Positions 35,079-42,161 of a stretch of DNA of 64,000 nucleotides are shown here, one piece after another. The position numbers were made by a program, and so were the translations under genes. Under the pieces are notes generated by a model. The model had not been told where the DNA came from. It searched no databases and saw nothing but the letters and a program-made list of their open reading frames with translations. The stretch spans positions 868,001 to 932,000 of the forward strand of contig CP054595.1 in assembly GCA_013347225.1 (NCBI GenBank), in the 5' to 3' direction. This stretch comes from Candidatus Accumulibacter similis (GTDB lineage: Bacteria; Pseudomonadota; Gammaproteobacteria; Burkholderiales; Rhodocyclaceae). The number at the start of each line of letters is the position of its first letter. The stretch's first letter is position 1.

Positions 35079-35438
35079 TCACGCCGAGCGCGTCGAGCCG
35101 CTCGGCCACTGGCGTCGGCCGCCAGCCGCCGCGTGGTCGCCGCCCGAGAGCAGAACTGCCAGGGCATGCGGGGCGAGAACCTGCCCGGGCGATGCCTCGG
35201 GCCAGAAACTGAAGCGACCCTGCGACAGGCGCTTTTGGCACAGCCAGAAGCCCTGGCCATCATAGACCAGGAGTTTGACAGCGGTACGCCGGCGGTTGCG
35301 GAAGACGAACAGGGCGCCGCTGAACGGGTCTTCGGCGAGCGTCTGCCGCACGCGTCGGGCGAGGCCGTCGATGCTGCAGCGAAAGTCGGCCGGTTCGCTG
35401 GCCACCCAGACGCGCAGGCGCGTGCTCAGCGCGATCAC
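35079..35438 (-). CDS. tnpB: IS66 TnpB accessory protein
   Basis: A 119-residue protein: RVWVASEPADFRCSIDGLAR, GALFVFRNRRRTAVKLLVYD and GFWLCQKRLSQGRFSFWPE are the conserved IS66 Orf2 core. The C-terminus beyond ALAVLLSGGD departs from the family, consistent with a late frameshift. It overlaps tnpA by ATGA. It is a relic because the transposase is gone. Confidence 0.85.
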   Translation of the reverse strand: MIALSTRLRVWVASEPADFRCSIDGLARRVRQTLAEDPFSGALFVFRNRRRTAVKLLVYDGQGFWLCQKRLSQGRFSFWPEASPGQVLAPHALAVLLSGGDHAAAGGRRQWPSGSTRSA

Positions 35439-35848
35439 GGTCGCGTCTGCCAGGGACTCCGGGCGATCCCGGCGATATCACTGCTTGCCGCTTGCGCCAA
35501 CTCGATGCGCAGCGCGTGCCCGTGTCGGTCCGAGAGGATCAGGACGCAAGCCGGTGGGGCGAGCGGCAGGCCGAAGTTGAGTTCGACGAAGTCCGCGGGC
35601 TGCGGCGTACTCTGCGCGCGCTCGGCCCGACTGCTGGCGGTGGCGGCCAGGCGGCGCTTCAGGCTGGTGCAATCCAGCTTCAGCGCGACCGCCACTTGGG
35701 CAACGCCGTACCGCCCGGCAAGCTCGGTTGCTCGCAACCACAGGTCGCCCGGAATGCGGGCGCCAGGCGCGCGGATGCTCCGCCACGCGGCGAGGGCGGC
35801 CGCGGTGTCGGCCAGTTGCGGGTCGGCAAGGGGAAGGGATGAGGCCAT
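35435..35848 (-). CDS. tnpA: IS66 TnpA-like accessory protein
   Basis: A 137-residue protein with a helical N-terminal region (WLRATELAGRYGVAQVAVAL, an HTH for end recognition) and a C-terminal beta region (FVELNFGLPLAPPACVLILS, followed by HALRIELAQAAS). This is the small first ORF of IS66 elements. It is translationally coupled to tnpB. Confidence 0.72.
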   Translation of the reverse strand: MASSLPLADPQLADTAAALAAWRSIRAPGARIPGDLWLRATELAGRYGVAQVAVALKLDCTSLKRRLAATASSRAERAQSTPQPADFVELNFGLPLAPPACVLILSDRHGHALRIELAQAASSDIAGIARSPWQTRP

Positions 35849-36123
35849 CGGCAGGGCTCCGGATCGGAATGGACGAGGCCCCCACGCGACCAGACGCCGC
35901 CAGGGATTTCACGCAGGGTTGCCGAAAGGACACGCCGCAGCGAAGACGCGAGACGATGCCCGGTTCGTGGTGCAGCAGCAGACTCTTCCGCATCGGCACG
36001 GGCGGCTGGCTATAATTGGGATCAAAGGTTCGGGACAGAAACCACGGCAGAATGCCAAGACCCCTTTCGAAGGTGGCTGGGACAGGTTCCCTTGGACCTT
36101 ACCGAGATAATGGCTCGAGACAC

Positions 36124-37716
36124 GTGAACAGCGTTCGGTCATTCGGCTTTGCTAGCCGCTGGCGCATCGGCGCGCTGCTCCTGTGGCTGGTTCTGGTCTG
36201 CCTCTTGCCGGGGATCCTGGGCGTCGCGATCCTGTTCGCGCGGGAATACCGGAACGGACGTGCCCAACTCGAACGGGACTTGATGGCCACGGCACGTGCC
36301 ATGGCCCAAGCCGTTGATAGCCAGTTGCTCAGGGCGCAGACCATCGGAGAGGTATTGGCCGCCTCGGGCGTAGGGAACCGGCAAGATCTGGAGGGCTTCC
36401 ACCGACGAGCCCGAGCGGTCATCGCAACGACGAAAGTCGGCATGAACGTGGTCCTCAGCGACGAGAGCGGCCAACAGATCATCAATACGCTGCGGGACTA
36501 TGGCGAGCCTTTGCCGCGGCACGGCCATCCGGCGATGCTTCGCCGTGTCTTTGAGACCGCAAAGCCCGTGGTCTCGGAAGTCTACATCGGTGGCGTACTG
36601 CGCAAGCCCGTGGTCAGTATCGACCTGCCGGTGATCGTCGACACGAAGGTGACCTACGTTCTGAGCATCGGTTTGTCGCCGTATGAGTTCAACTCCATTC
36701 TCGTCGCGCAGAACTTTCCAGCGGGATGGGTTTCAGCAATCTTCGATCACACGGGCACCATTGCCGCGCGGACCCACGCGCCTGAAGAGTTCATCGGCCA
36801 GAAGGGAACGGCCGAGTACATCCAGCGCATCAGCCAGTCTCCGGAGGGTGTGATGGAGACGGTCACGCTCGAGGGGATTCCGACGCTGTCGGCCTGGAGC
36901 CGCTCGCCGGTCACTGGCTGGAGCGTCGGCATTGGCATTCCACGACAATTGCTGGAACGGGATCTGATGCACACCATGACTTGGCTGGCCTTGGGTCTGG
37001 CCGCTTTGCTCGTCGTCGGCCTCGGTTTGGCGTGGATGGCGGGGCGCATCATCGCCGCTTCCGTGCGTGCGCTGACCGGGCCGGCCATCGCCTTGGGCAA
37101 CGGGCAGTTGGTGCCCATTCCAGAAGTATGCATCCAGGAAGCAGCCGAGGTCGCCACTGCTCTTCGTCAGGCCGGTGAGTTGTTGGCGGAACGTTCTGCC
37201 GCCTTGGTAGCCGCCAATCGGGAACTGGAGCAACTCGCCCGGCGAGATACGCTCACCGGCCTGCAAAACCGGAAGTCTGCCAACGAGCGGCTGCGCATGG
37301 AGTTCCTCCGCTTGAAGCGGTCGGGCCATCCTTATGCCGTTCTGTTCATGGATGTCGATTGGTTCAAGGGGGTCAACGACACCCATGGCCACGAAGCTGG
37401 TGACCAAGTGCTGCGGCACATGGCGACGGTCCTCACGAGTTCCTTGCGAGCGACAGACTTCGTTGCGCGTTGCGGCGGGGAAGAGTTCTTGGCTCTCCTC
37501 TCGGAGACGACTCGCGAAGGCGCATTGCGCATCGCTGAGGTCGTTCGTCGCACCGTTGCCGACCAGCCCTTCCCCGTAGTTGGGCAAGTCACCGTCAGCA
37601 TTGGTGTTGCAATGGCCCATGGCGAGGACCAGGATGAGGAGAGCGCAGTACGCCGTGCAGATGCGGCCCTCTATCAGGCCAAGGAAGATGGCCGCAACGC
37701 GGTCCGCTCCAGCTAG
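36124..37716 (+). CDS. membrane-bound diguanylate cyclase (GGDEF)
   Basis: About 530 residues. A first membrane helix (IGALLLWLVLVCLLPGILGV) is followed by a roughly 250-residue periplasmic sensor region of the Cache kind, a second membrane helix (TMTWLALGLAALLVVGLGLA), a HAMP-like linker and a GGDEF domain. RDTLTGLQNRKSANERL, FMDVDWFKGVNDTHGHEAGD and RCGGEEFLALL (active site GGEEF) predict an active c-di-GMP synthase, and RATD five residues before GGEEF is a product-inhibition I-site. GTG 36124 is the likely start; the frame is open from 36016. The stop lies inside the inverted repeat of the element at 37712-37824. Confidence 0.9.
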   Translation: MNSVRSFGFASRWRIGALLLWLVLVCLLPGILGVAILFAREYRNGRAQLERDLMATARAMAQAVDSQLLRAQTIGEVLAASGVGNRQDLEGFHRRARAVIATTKVGMNVVLSDESGQQIINTLRDYGEPLPRHGHPAMLRRVFETAKPVVSEVYIGGVLRKPVVSIDLPVIVDTKVTYVLSIGLSPYEFNSILVAQNFPAGWVSAIFDHTGTIAARTHAPEEFIGQKGTAEYIQRISQSPEGVMETVTLEGIPTLSAWSRSPVTGWSVGIGIPRQLLERDLMHTMTWLALGLAALLVVGLGLAWMAGRIIAASVRALTGPAIALGNGQLVPIPEVCIQEAAEVATALRQAGELLAERSAALVAANRELEQLARRDTLTGLQNRKSANERLRMEFLRLKRSGHPYAVLFMDVDWFKGVNDTHGHEAGDQVLRHMATVLTSSLRATDFVARCGGEEFLALLSETTREGALRIAEVVRRTVADQPFPVVGQVTVSIGVAMAHGEDQDEESAVRRADAALYQAKEDGRNAVRSS

Positions 37717-37824
37717 TGTAGTGCTGCATTCGTGACGAGACTTTCCTCAGGTGTGCAAGTGGCCTCAAACCCTTGCGGTGACTGGAATTCGTAAGTTCCA
37801 TACTGCGTGCAACACCACACTAGC
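37712..37824. repeat. MITE-like element of 113 bp
   Basis: GCTAGTGTAGTGCTGCA (37712-37728) is matched at 15 of 17 positions by the complement of 37808-37824. There is no coding frame inside. The left arm supplies the stop codon of the diguanylate cyclase. A single similar arm (CAGCACACTAGC) is seen near 39207, so this may be a small non-autonomous family. Confidence 0.55.
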
Positions 37825-37894
37825 CGACCGGCCGAATGAGCTCGGCGCACCACATGAGCAACTCCCCTTCAAGCGGCAAAGGTGCGTTGCCACT

Positions 37895-38135
37895 GTTGGA
37901 CCCCAGCAGGGTCGTCGCATCCGGGACAGATTCCCTCGACAGGTCGATGCCGACGAAGTCCCGCAACGACGGGCTGTCGGTCAGCGCACCCTTGACCCCC
38001 TCGTCCGACAGGTGATATCAGTGCTGCATCAGGTACATTCGCAGAATCCGTGCGACGCCCACCGATGTCCGACCCCGTTAACCGTTCGGGTAATGCGGCT
38101 GGATCACCGACAGGATTTCCTGCCAGCCATGCCGG
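37895..38135 (-). pseudogene. decayed IS5-family transposase fragment
   Basis: Minus-strand reading gives ILSVIQPHYPNG, then RMYLMQH, a stop, YHLSDEGVKGALTDSPSLRD and FVGIDLSRESVPDATTLLG. It aligns with the intact transposase at 57975-58991 (PYYPKGKRG, LVQQWYGLSDEGVEDAITDS). Stops and deletions make it a relic; only the N-terminal third remains. Confidence 0.75.
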
Positions 38136-38603
38136 AGCGTACCGGTTCTTCCGCCGCGTCAAGGGTTTGCTGCGCCGGGCTGGCCCCCTCCTTTGACTTG
38201 GCTCGCGGTCGGCAATCTTCGTGCCCGACCTTTTGGCGGCGGCAAATTTCCGCGGTTTGTGGCCGCTGATGTCAATCTTCGACCCAGTTGCACCACCGCC
38301 CTGTGATCACGGCCCGCTGCGACAGCTACCGGCTCAAAGGGAGCGTGGACGCCAACAAGCCAGCCTCGATGATTGGGATCAGCGCTACAGCGGCTCGGGG
38401 ACGGTTGATTTCCGGCGCAAATAGAGAAATTCGATTCGACACGCGAGCATCCTAGCGAGAAGCTAACAAGAACACGGATGACCTATCTGGTGCTCACAGC
38501 CAAGATGATTTTCGCTCGCAGTGCACGCCACACCCTCCGAGGCTGGACGTCGGGCGTTCGTGTTTATACAGAGAACTGAGCGAATCGCATTGAAGGAGAA
38601 GAG
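38136..38603. other. gap, no gene seen
   Basis: About 470 bp of apparently degraded IS-derived sequence between the transposase fragment and the small membrane protein gene. I see no coding frame, RNA or repeat that I can support. Confidence 0.35.
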
Positions 38604-39005
38604 ATGACGGGTTGGCTTATTGCGGTTTTCTTGTGTGCCGTTGGCATTGTTGTCTGGCTCTCGTGGCCTCGCAGACGCGCCACATCGCAGAGTGAACGGG
38701 CCAGTAACCAGGCTGACTTGCCCTATCGCAGCGTTTCGATAAGACCCACGAAGGATTCCTGTGCCAGCGCGAAGAGTCTTCAGGGTCAGCGGTTCCTGAC
38801 CCGGGAGGCACCACACTTGCCGCTGCCAAACTGTGGTGCTGTGGTATGTCAATGCCGCTATTCGCGCTTCGACGACCGTCGGGCAGATGACCGCCGCAGT
38901 CTACACGCTGTGCAGCGCGGCCTCGGTTCTGGTCCGACCAATGCCGAACACCGCAGCGGAAGGGACCGCAGGAGGCCTTTGGGGTTTCCATCACAAGCGG
39001 CTTGA
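38604..39005 (+). CDS. small membrane-anchored protein with CxC and DRR motifs
   Basis: A 133-residue protein with an AAGGAGAAG ribosome-binding site. An N-terminal membrane helix (WLIAVFLCAVGIVVWLSWP) precedes a conserved-looking segment: SLQGQRFLTREAPHLPLPNC, VCQCRYSRFDDRRADDRRS. I recognise the LPLP-C...CxCxY...DRRxxDRR pattern from uncharacterised betaproteobacterial proteins. The tail after about residue 100 is less convincing. The role is unknown. Confidence 0.7.
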   Translation: MTGWLIAVFLCAVGIVVWLSWPRRRATSQSERASNQADLPYRSVSIRPTKDSCASAKSLQGQRFLTREAPHLPLPNCGAVVCQCRYSRFDDRRADDRRSLHAVQRGLGSGPTNAEHRSGRDRRRPLGFPSQAA

Positions 39006-39262
39006 CGAGCGGGCGCCGCCGATCCAGGAACGGCTGATCTGATCGGCCGCCCGCGTGATGCGTTTGGTATGACGGGCAACTGGCTGATGAAGCACGCCGT
39101 AGACGAAGCAGGGCAGGTCTTCCCTGGTCGAGCACCCCTTTCCCGTCGTGAAGAATCTCCAGATGAACCAGTCGCCCCAGTTTAGATGTACAGCAATTTT
39201 AGAGACAGCACACTAGCTATGGCCGAAATCGGTGCGGGTGCGGGTTGCAGCCTACGCTGACC
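39006..39262. other. short gap, no gene seen
   Basis: No coding frame recognised. It contains the lone arm of the MITE-like repeat near 39207. Confidence 0.3.
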
Positions 39263-39646
39263 TCACTGGCCGAGACATCCATCCTGCGTGCAATTGACGA
39301 AGGATTGCAGCAGGTCGATCCGTTGCTGCAGATGGTTTGACAGGCAGTTGTTCTGCAGCAACGGCCAGATCGTTCCCGATTCCTCGCGCGGGCCGTTCTG
39401 ATACAGGCAATCCGCGTTGATGTACTTGAGCCACGCCCGTTCCGCCTCGATGAAGCGCTTCTCCTGTTCGCTGCCGCGAAGCCGTTTGAGCTGGATCTGG
39501 TAGAGCGCATTGAGCCGTTCATCGAGTTGCTTGTAGCGCCTATAGCTGCACAGGTTCAGGTTACTCTGATTGGCCTCGCAGTTTCGCACTGCTTCCTTCT
39601 CGATCGCTTCCTGCTCCGGCCCGTCGCGGTCCGCAGCCGGCTGCAA
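39263..39646 (-). CDS. LprI/DUF1311-like protein, signal peptide in another frame
   Basis: Residues about 18-125 carry the DUF1311/lysozyme-inhibitor LprI pattern: CSYRRYKQLDERLNALYQIQ, EAERAWLKYINADC, GTIWPLLQNNCLSNHLQQRI, with four or more Cys likely in disulphides. Upstream in another frame, ending near 39640, is a signal peptide (MSRPAFVVLAGLMISLLPIA). A single-base frameshift near 39650 appears to have split the gene. If expressed, the product would be periplasmic. Confidence 0.6.
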   Translation of the reverse strand: MQPAADRDGPEQEAIEKEAVRNCEANQSNLNLCSYRRYKQLDERLNALYQIQLKRLRGSEQEKRFIEAERAWLKYINADCLYQNGPREESGTIWPLLQNNCLSNHLQQRIDLLQSFVNCTQDGCLGQ

Positions 39647-39856
39647 TCGGCAGCAGGCTGATCATGAGCCCGGCCAGCACTACGAAAGCCGGGCGTGACA
39701 TCAGGGATCTCGGGTGGCTTTTTGTTTCGGTCATCATCGTCTTTCAGGCATCCTCCCGCTTGCTTTCGGCGCCATTGTATGGATGTCCGGTCCTGCACGC
39801 TAGGACGAGATGACCGGCGCGGGATTAGCAGAACCTTTCCCAAATGCCGGGAGCGA

Positions 39857-40147
39857 TCAATACTTGCCCGTCGCGGAGAGACGCTCATTCAGCTTCGACC
39901 AGCGCCTGTCGACCTATGTGCCCTTGACGGCCGTGGCCAAGGCTCTCTTCTGGCCGACGAGCACCACCAACCTCTTGCCGCGCGTGATCCCCGCATAGAT
40001 CAGATTGCGCTTGAGCCTCATGTAGTGCTGGGTCGAGATCCGAATCACCACCAAGGGGTACTCCGAGTTCTGCGACTTGTGGATCGTCGTCGCATATGTG
40101 GAAAACGCACGCTTGTCCCCTACCTCCACGCCTAGGGCATGCCGCAC
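39857..40147 (-). pseudogene. C-terminal fragment of a RecD-like helicase
   Basis: Minus-strand frame: YATTIHKSQNSEYPLVVIRI, LIYAGITRGKRLVVLVGQKR, ALATAVKGT, then an in-frame TAG and RRWSKLNERLSATGKY. The TIHKSQGSE and ITRGKR blocks are helicase motifs of the UvrD/RecD C-terminal domain. The N-terminal two thirds are absent and there is a premature stop. Confidence 0.75.
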
Positions 40148-40554
40148 AGATGTGACCGCGTCAGGACGAAATCATCCAGCTTCCGTGGCCGTGTGCCCCA
40201 CACCAATCAGGCATCTGGCGTACCCCACGCAACCAAAGCCTACGCCATCGCAAAACCCGTCCAAGCCACTCGAAAAGTCACTTAAAAACAACCGCTTGAA
40301 AATCACGCACTAAATTTCCGAAGTCAGGATTTTTCGAGGGAAATGGCCTTCAAGAGCCCAGATATGACATATGTTGGGCATGGGGGTCAGGAGGCTTACA
40401 CGAAAAACCCCGCGGGACATGGCGTCGGGCGGGGTTGTCGTGTTGGCGGCAGAGCGTTTGCAGCCGGTATCCTGGCGGGCCAGAACGTATGCCAACACAA
40501 ACGCTCTGCAGTTTTGGGTTGATGCTAGGAAGATATTTATTCGGTCGTGGATGA
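40148..40554. other. non-coding stretch with terminator-like and interlocking repeats
   Basis: 40402-40436 is a G/C-rich hairpin (AACCCCGC / GCGGGGTT) with a T-run on the minus strand. Immediately beyond, arms GTGTTGGC (40440-40447), CAGAGCGTTTG (40450-40460), GCCAACAC (40491-40498) and CAAACGCTCTG (40498-40508) pair in a crossed order, as in a pseudoknot. No coding frame is supported. Confidence 0.45.
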
Positions 40555-40964
40555 TGTGGCGACGAACACATGCTGCCACCTCTCGTTGGATTTCCTCGAA
40601 CATCTTCTTCGTCAGTTCATGCTTCTCCAGTAGATGGCGAAACGAAAGCAAGGTCGTCGCATCCGGTACCGATTCCTGAGACAGGGCGATCCCGACAATC
40701 CCGCGCAGCGCCTTGCTTTACGGTGATCTCATCTACCGCACCTTCATCCGACAGGCTGTACCATTGCTGCACCAGATACGCCCTCAGCATCCGCTCCAGC
40801 CCCACCGGCAGACGATCCCGCTTCCCCTTCGGGTAGTGCGGCGCAATTACCCCCAGCACCTCGCCCCACGGCATCACCTGCTCCATTTCAGCAAGGAATA
40901 CTTCCCGGCGCGCCGTCCGATTCTTGCCCGCGAACTCCCCTTGGAAAAAACTTATCTGCTTCAT
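40555..40964 (-). pseudogene. IS5-family transposase, N-terminal fragment with frameshift
   Basis: Begins MKQISFFQGEFAGKNRTARR and continues PHYPKGKRDRLPVGLERMLR, LVQQWYSLSDEGAVDEI. It then shifts frame into GIALSQESVPDATTLL and SFRHLLEKHELTKKMFEEIQ. It is homologous to 57975-58991 but stops after one third. Its upstream terminal repeat is found beyond the IS1595 insertion, at 42128-42151. Confidence 0.8.
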
Positions 40965-40990
40965 CGCGCTACTTGAGGGGATGTTCAGAT

Positions 40991-42101
40991 CGTGCTTATC
41001 CGGTTGTCTCCCAGGACCACTAGCTGTAGTGTGTTGAGCACCTACGCCAACCTAGAGCGACCATGGTTATCGACGTGCTTGAGCGAGGCGATCTGTCGTT
41101 TCCGCGCTCGTTGCCAGAGTTCCAGCGACTGTTCCCGGACGAAGCGGCATGCGCGGCTTACCTTGAGCGTGCCCGGTGGGGCGATGGGTTCATCTGCGAA
41201 CACTGCGGCTCGCCCAGCGAGCCGTACCGCTTTGCCAATCGTCCCGGCGTCTTGCGGTGTCGTCATTGCAACCGCGACATCAGTCTTACCGCTGGCACCA
41301 TCATGCAACGTACGCATACTCCGCTCTCGGTTTGGTTCTCGGCGGCGTACCTGGTTGCCAGCCAGACACCCGGTATGTCGGCCGTGCAGTTTCAGCGCCA
41401 ACTTGGGCTGTCTCGCTACGAAACGGCCTTTCAGATTCTCCACAAGCTGCGCGCCGGCATGGTGCGCCCTGACCAGGACCGGATCGGCGGCAAGCCCGAC
41501 GAACACGTCGAGGCCGATGAAACCTACGTCGGCGGACGTACCCGCGGCAAGGGCCGAGGCGTGCACGACATGGTTCTCGTGGCCGGCGCGGTCGAAGTCC
41601 GCCAGCGCAAGCAGCAAGGGAGCCGCAACAAACGCAGAACCGGGCGCTACGCAGGACGCGTTCGCCTTGCCGTGGCACCAGATCGCAGCGCCAAGTCGCT
41701 GGGTGGATTCATCGAGCGCGCCGTTACGCCCGGCGCCACCGTCATTACCGACGACTGGAGCGGCTACGCGAAGCTGGGCGAATGCGGCTATTACCATACC
41801 GCCGTCGCAGAGCGGGGCGACAGGCAAATTGCCGAGACCTTCCTGCCGATCGTTCACCTCGTGTTCTCCAATCTCAAAACCTGGCTGCGCGGCATCCATC
41901 ACGGCGTCAGCCCGCAGCACCTGCCAGCCTATCTCAACGAATTCACCTTCCGCTTCAACCGTCGCTTCTATCCCTTCAACGCCTTCCGCTCCTTGCTTGG
42001 CATTGCTGGAGAGGTCACCGCGCCGACGTATGCCCAACTCTATGCCAAGAACACATGACCCACTACATTTAGTAGGCTTGGGAGCTAACCGGATAAGCAC
42101 G
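40991..42101 (+). mobile_element. IS1595-family insertion sequence with intact 8-bp target duplication
   Basis: The terminal repeats begin CGTGCTTATCCGGTT at both ends and stay similar for about 40 bp to TGTAGTG. The 8-bp direct repeat GTTCAGAT lies immediately outside (40983-40990 and 42102-42109), the length known for IS1595 elements. The perfect duplication points to a recent insertion. It landed in the leader of an older IS5 relic. Confidence 0.93.
41063..42058 (+). CDS. IS1595-family transposase
   Basis: A 331-residue transposase with an N-terminal zinc ribbon (ICEHCGS ... RCRHCNRDISL), HTH region, and a DDE/DDN nuclease core: VEADETYVGG (first Asp), VITDDWSGY (second Asp), then SNLKTWLRGIHHGVSPQHLP and FRFNRRF. 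It is intact within the duplicated-target element and probably active. Confidence 0.92.
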   Translation: MVIDVLERGDLSFPRSLPEFQRLFPDEAACAAYLERARWGDGFICEHCGSPSEPYRFANRPGVLRCRHCNRDISLTAGTIMQRTHTPLSVWFSAAYLVASQTPGMSAVQFQRQLGLSRYETAFQILHKLRAGMVRPDQDRIGGKPDEHVEADETYVGGRTRGKGRGVHDMVLVAGAVEVRQRKQQGSRNKRRTGRYAGRVRLAVAPDRSAKSLGGFIERAVTPGATVITDDWSGYAKLGECGYYHTAVAERGDRQIAETFLPIVHLVFSNLKTWLRGIHHGVSPQHLPAYLNEFTFRFNRRFYPFNAFRSLLGIAGEVTAPTYAQLYAKNT

Positions 42102-42127
42102 GTTCAGATCATACCATACAGATATGT

Positions 42128-42151
42128 GACGATTAAATCAGCGTGTTCCTA
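42128..42151. repeat. terminal repeat of the split IS5 relic
   Basis: GACGATTAAATCAGCGTGTT, then CCTA, matches the outer end of the intact IS5 copy at about 59018-59041 with three to four differences. It marks the old right end of the relic at 40555-40964 and lies 10 bp from the stop of the trypsin-STAND gene. Confidence 0.7.
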
Positions 42152-42161
42152 GAGAAATTCA

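Larger units (their letters stand above)
34539..35848 (-). mobile_element. IS66-family relic, internally deleted
   Basis: The left tip GTAAGCGTCCGCCGCAG at 34539 is the typical IS66 end. Order from the right is tnpA, tnpB, then only the last part of tnpC; about 1.3 kb of tnpC is missing. The right tip was not found. In the deletion zone, a 16-bp inverted repeat (GAGGGCCGCCTGCCGG at 34845-34860 and its complement at 34903-34918) and an 11-bp one (TCTTATCGCAA, 34766-34789) suggest small secondary insertions. Confidence 0.75.

Noticed and set aside
40440..40498. GTTGGC...GCCAAC arms that could suggest an integron attC site.
   Set aside because: In attC sites the order is RYYYAAC...GTTRRRY; here it is reversed on both strands and there is no integrase or cassette array.
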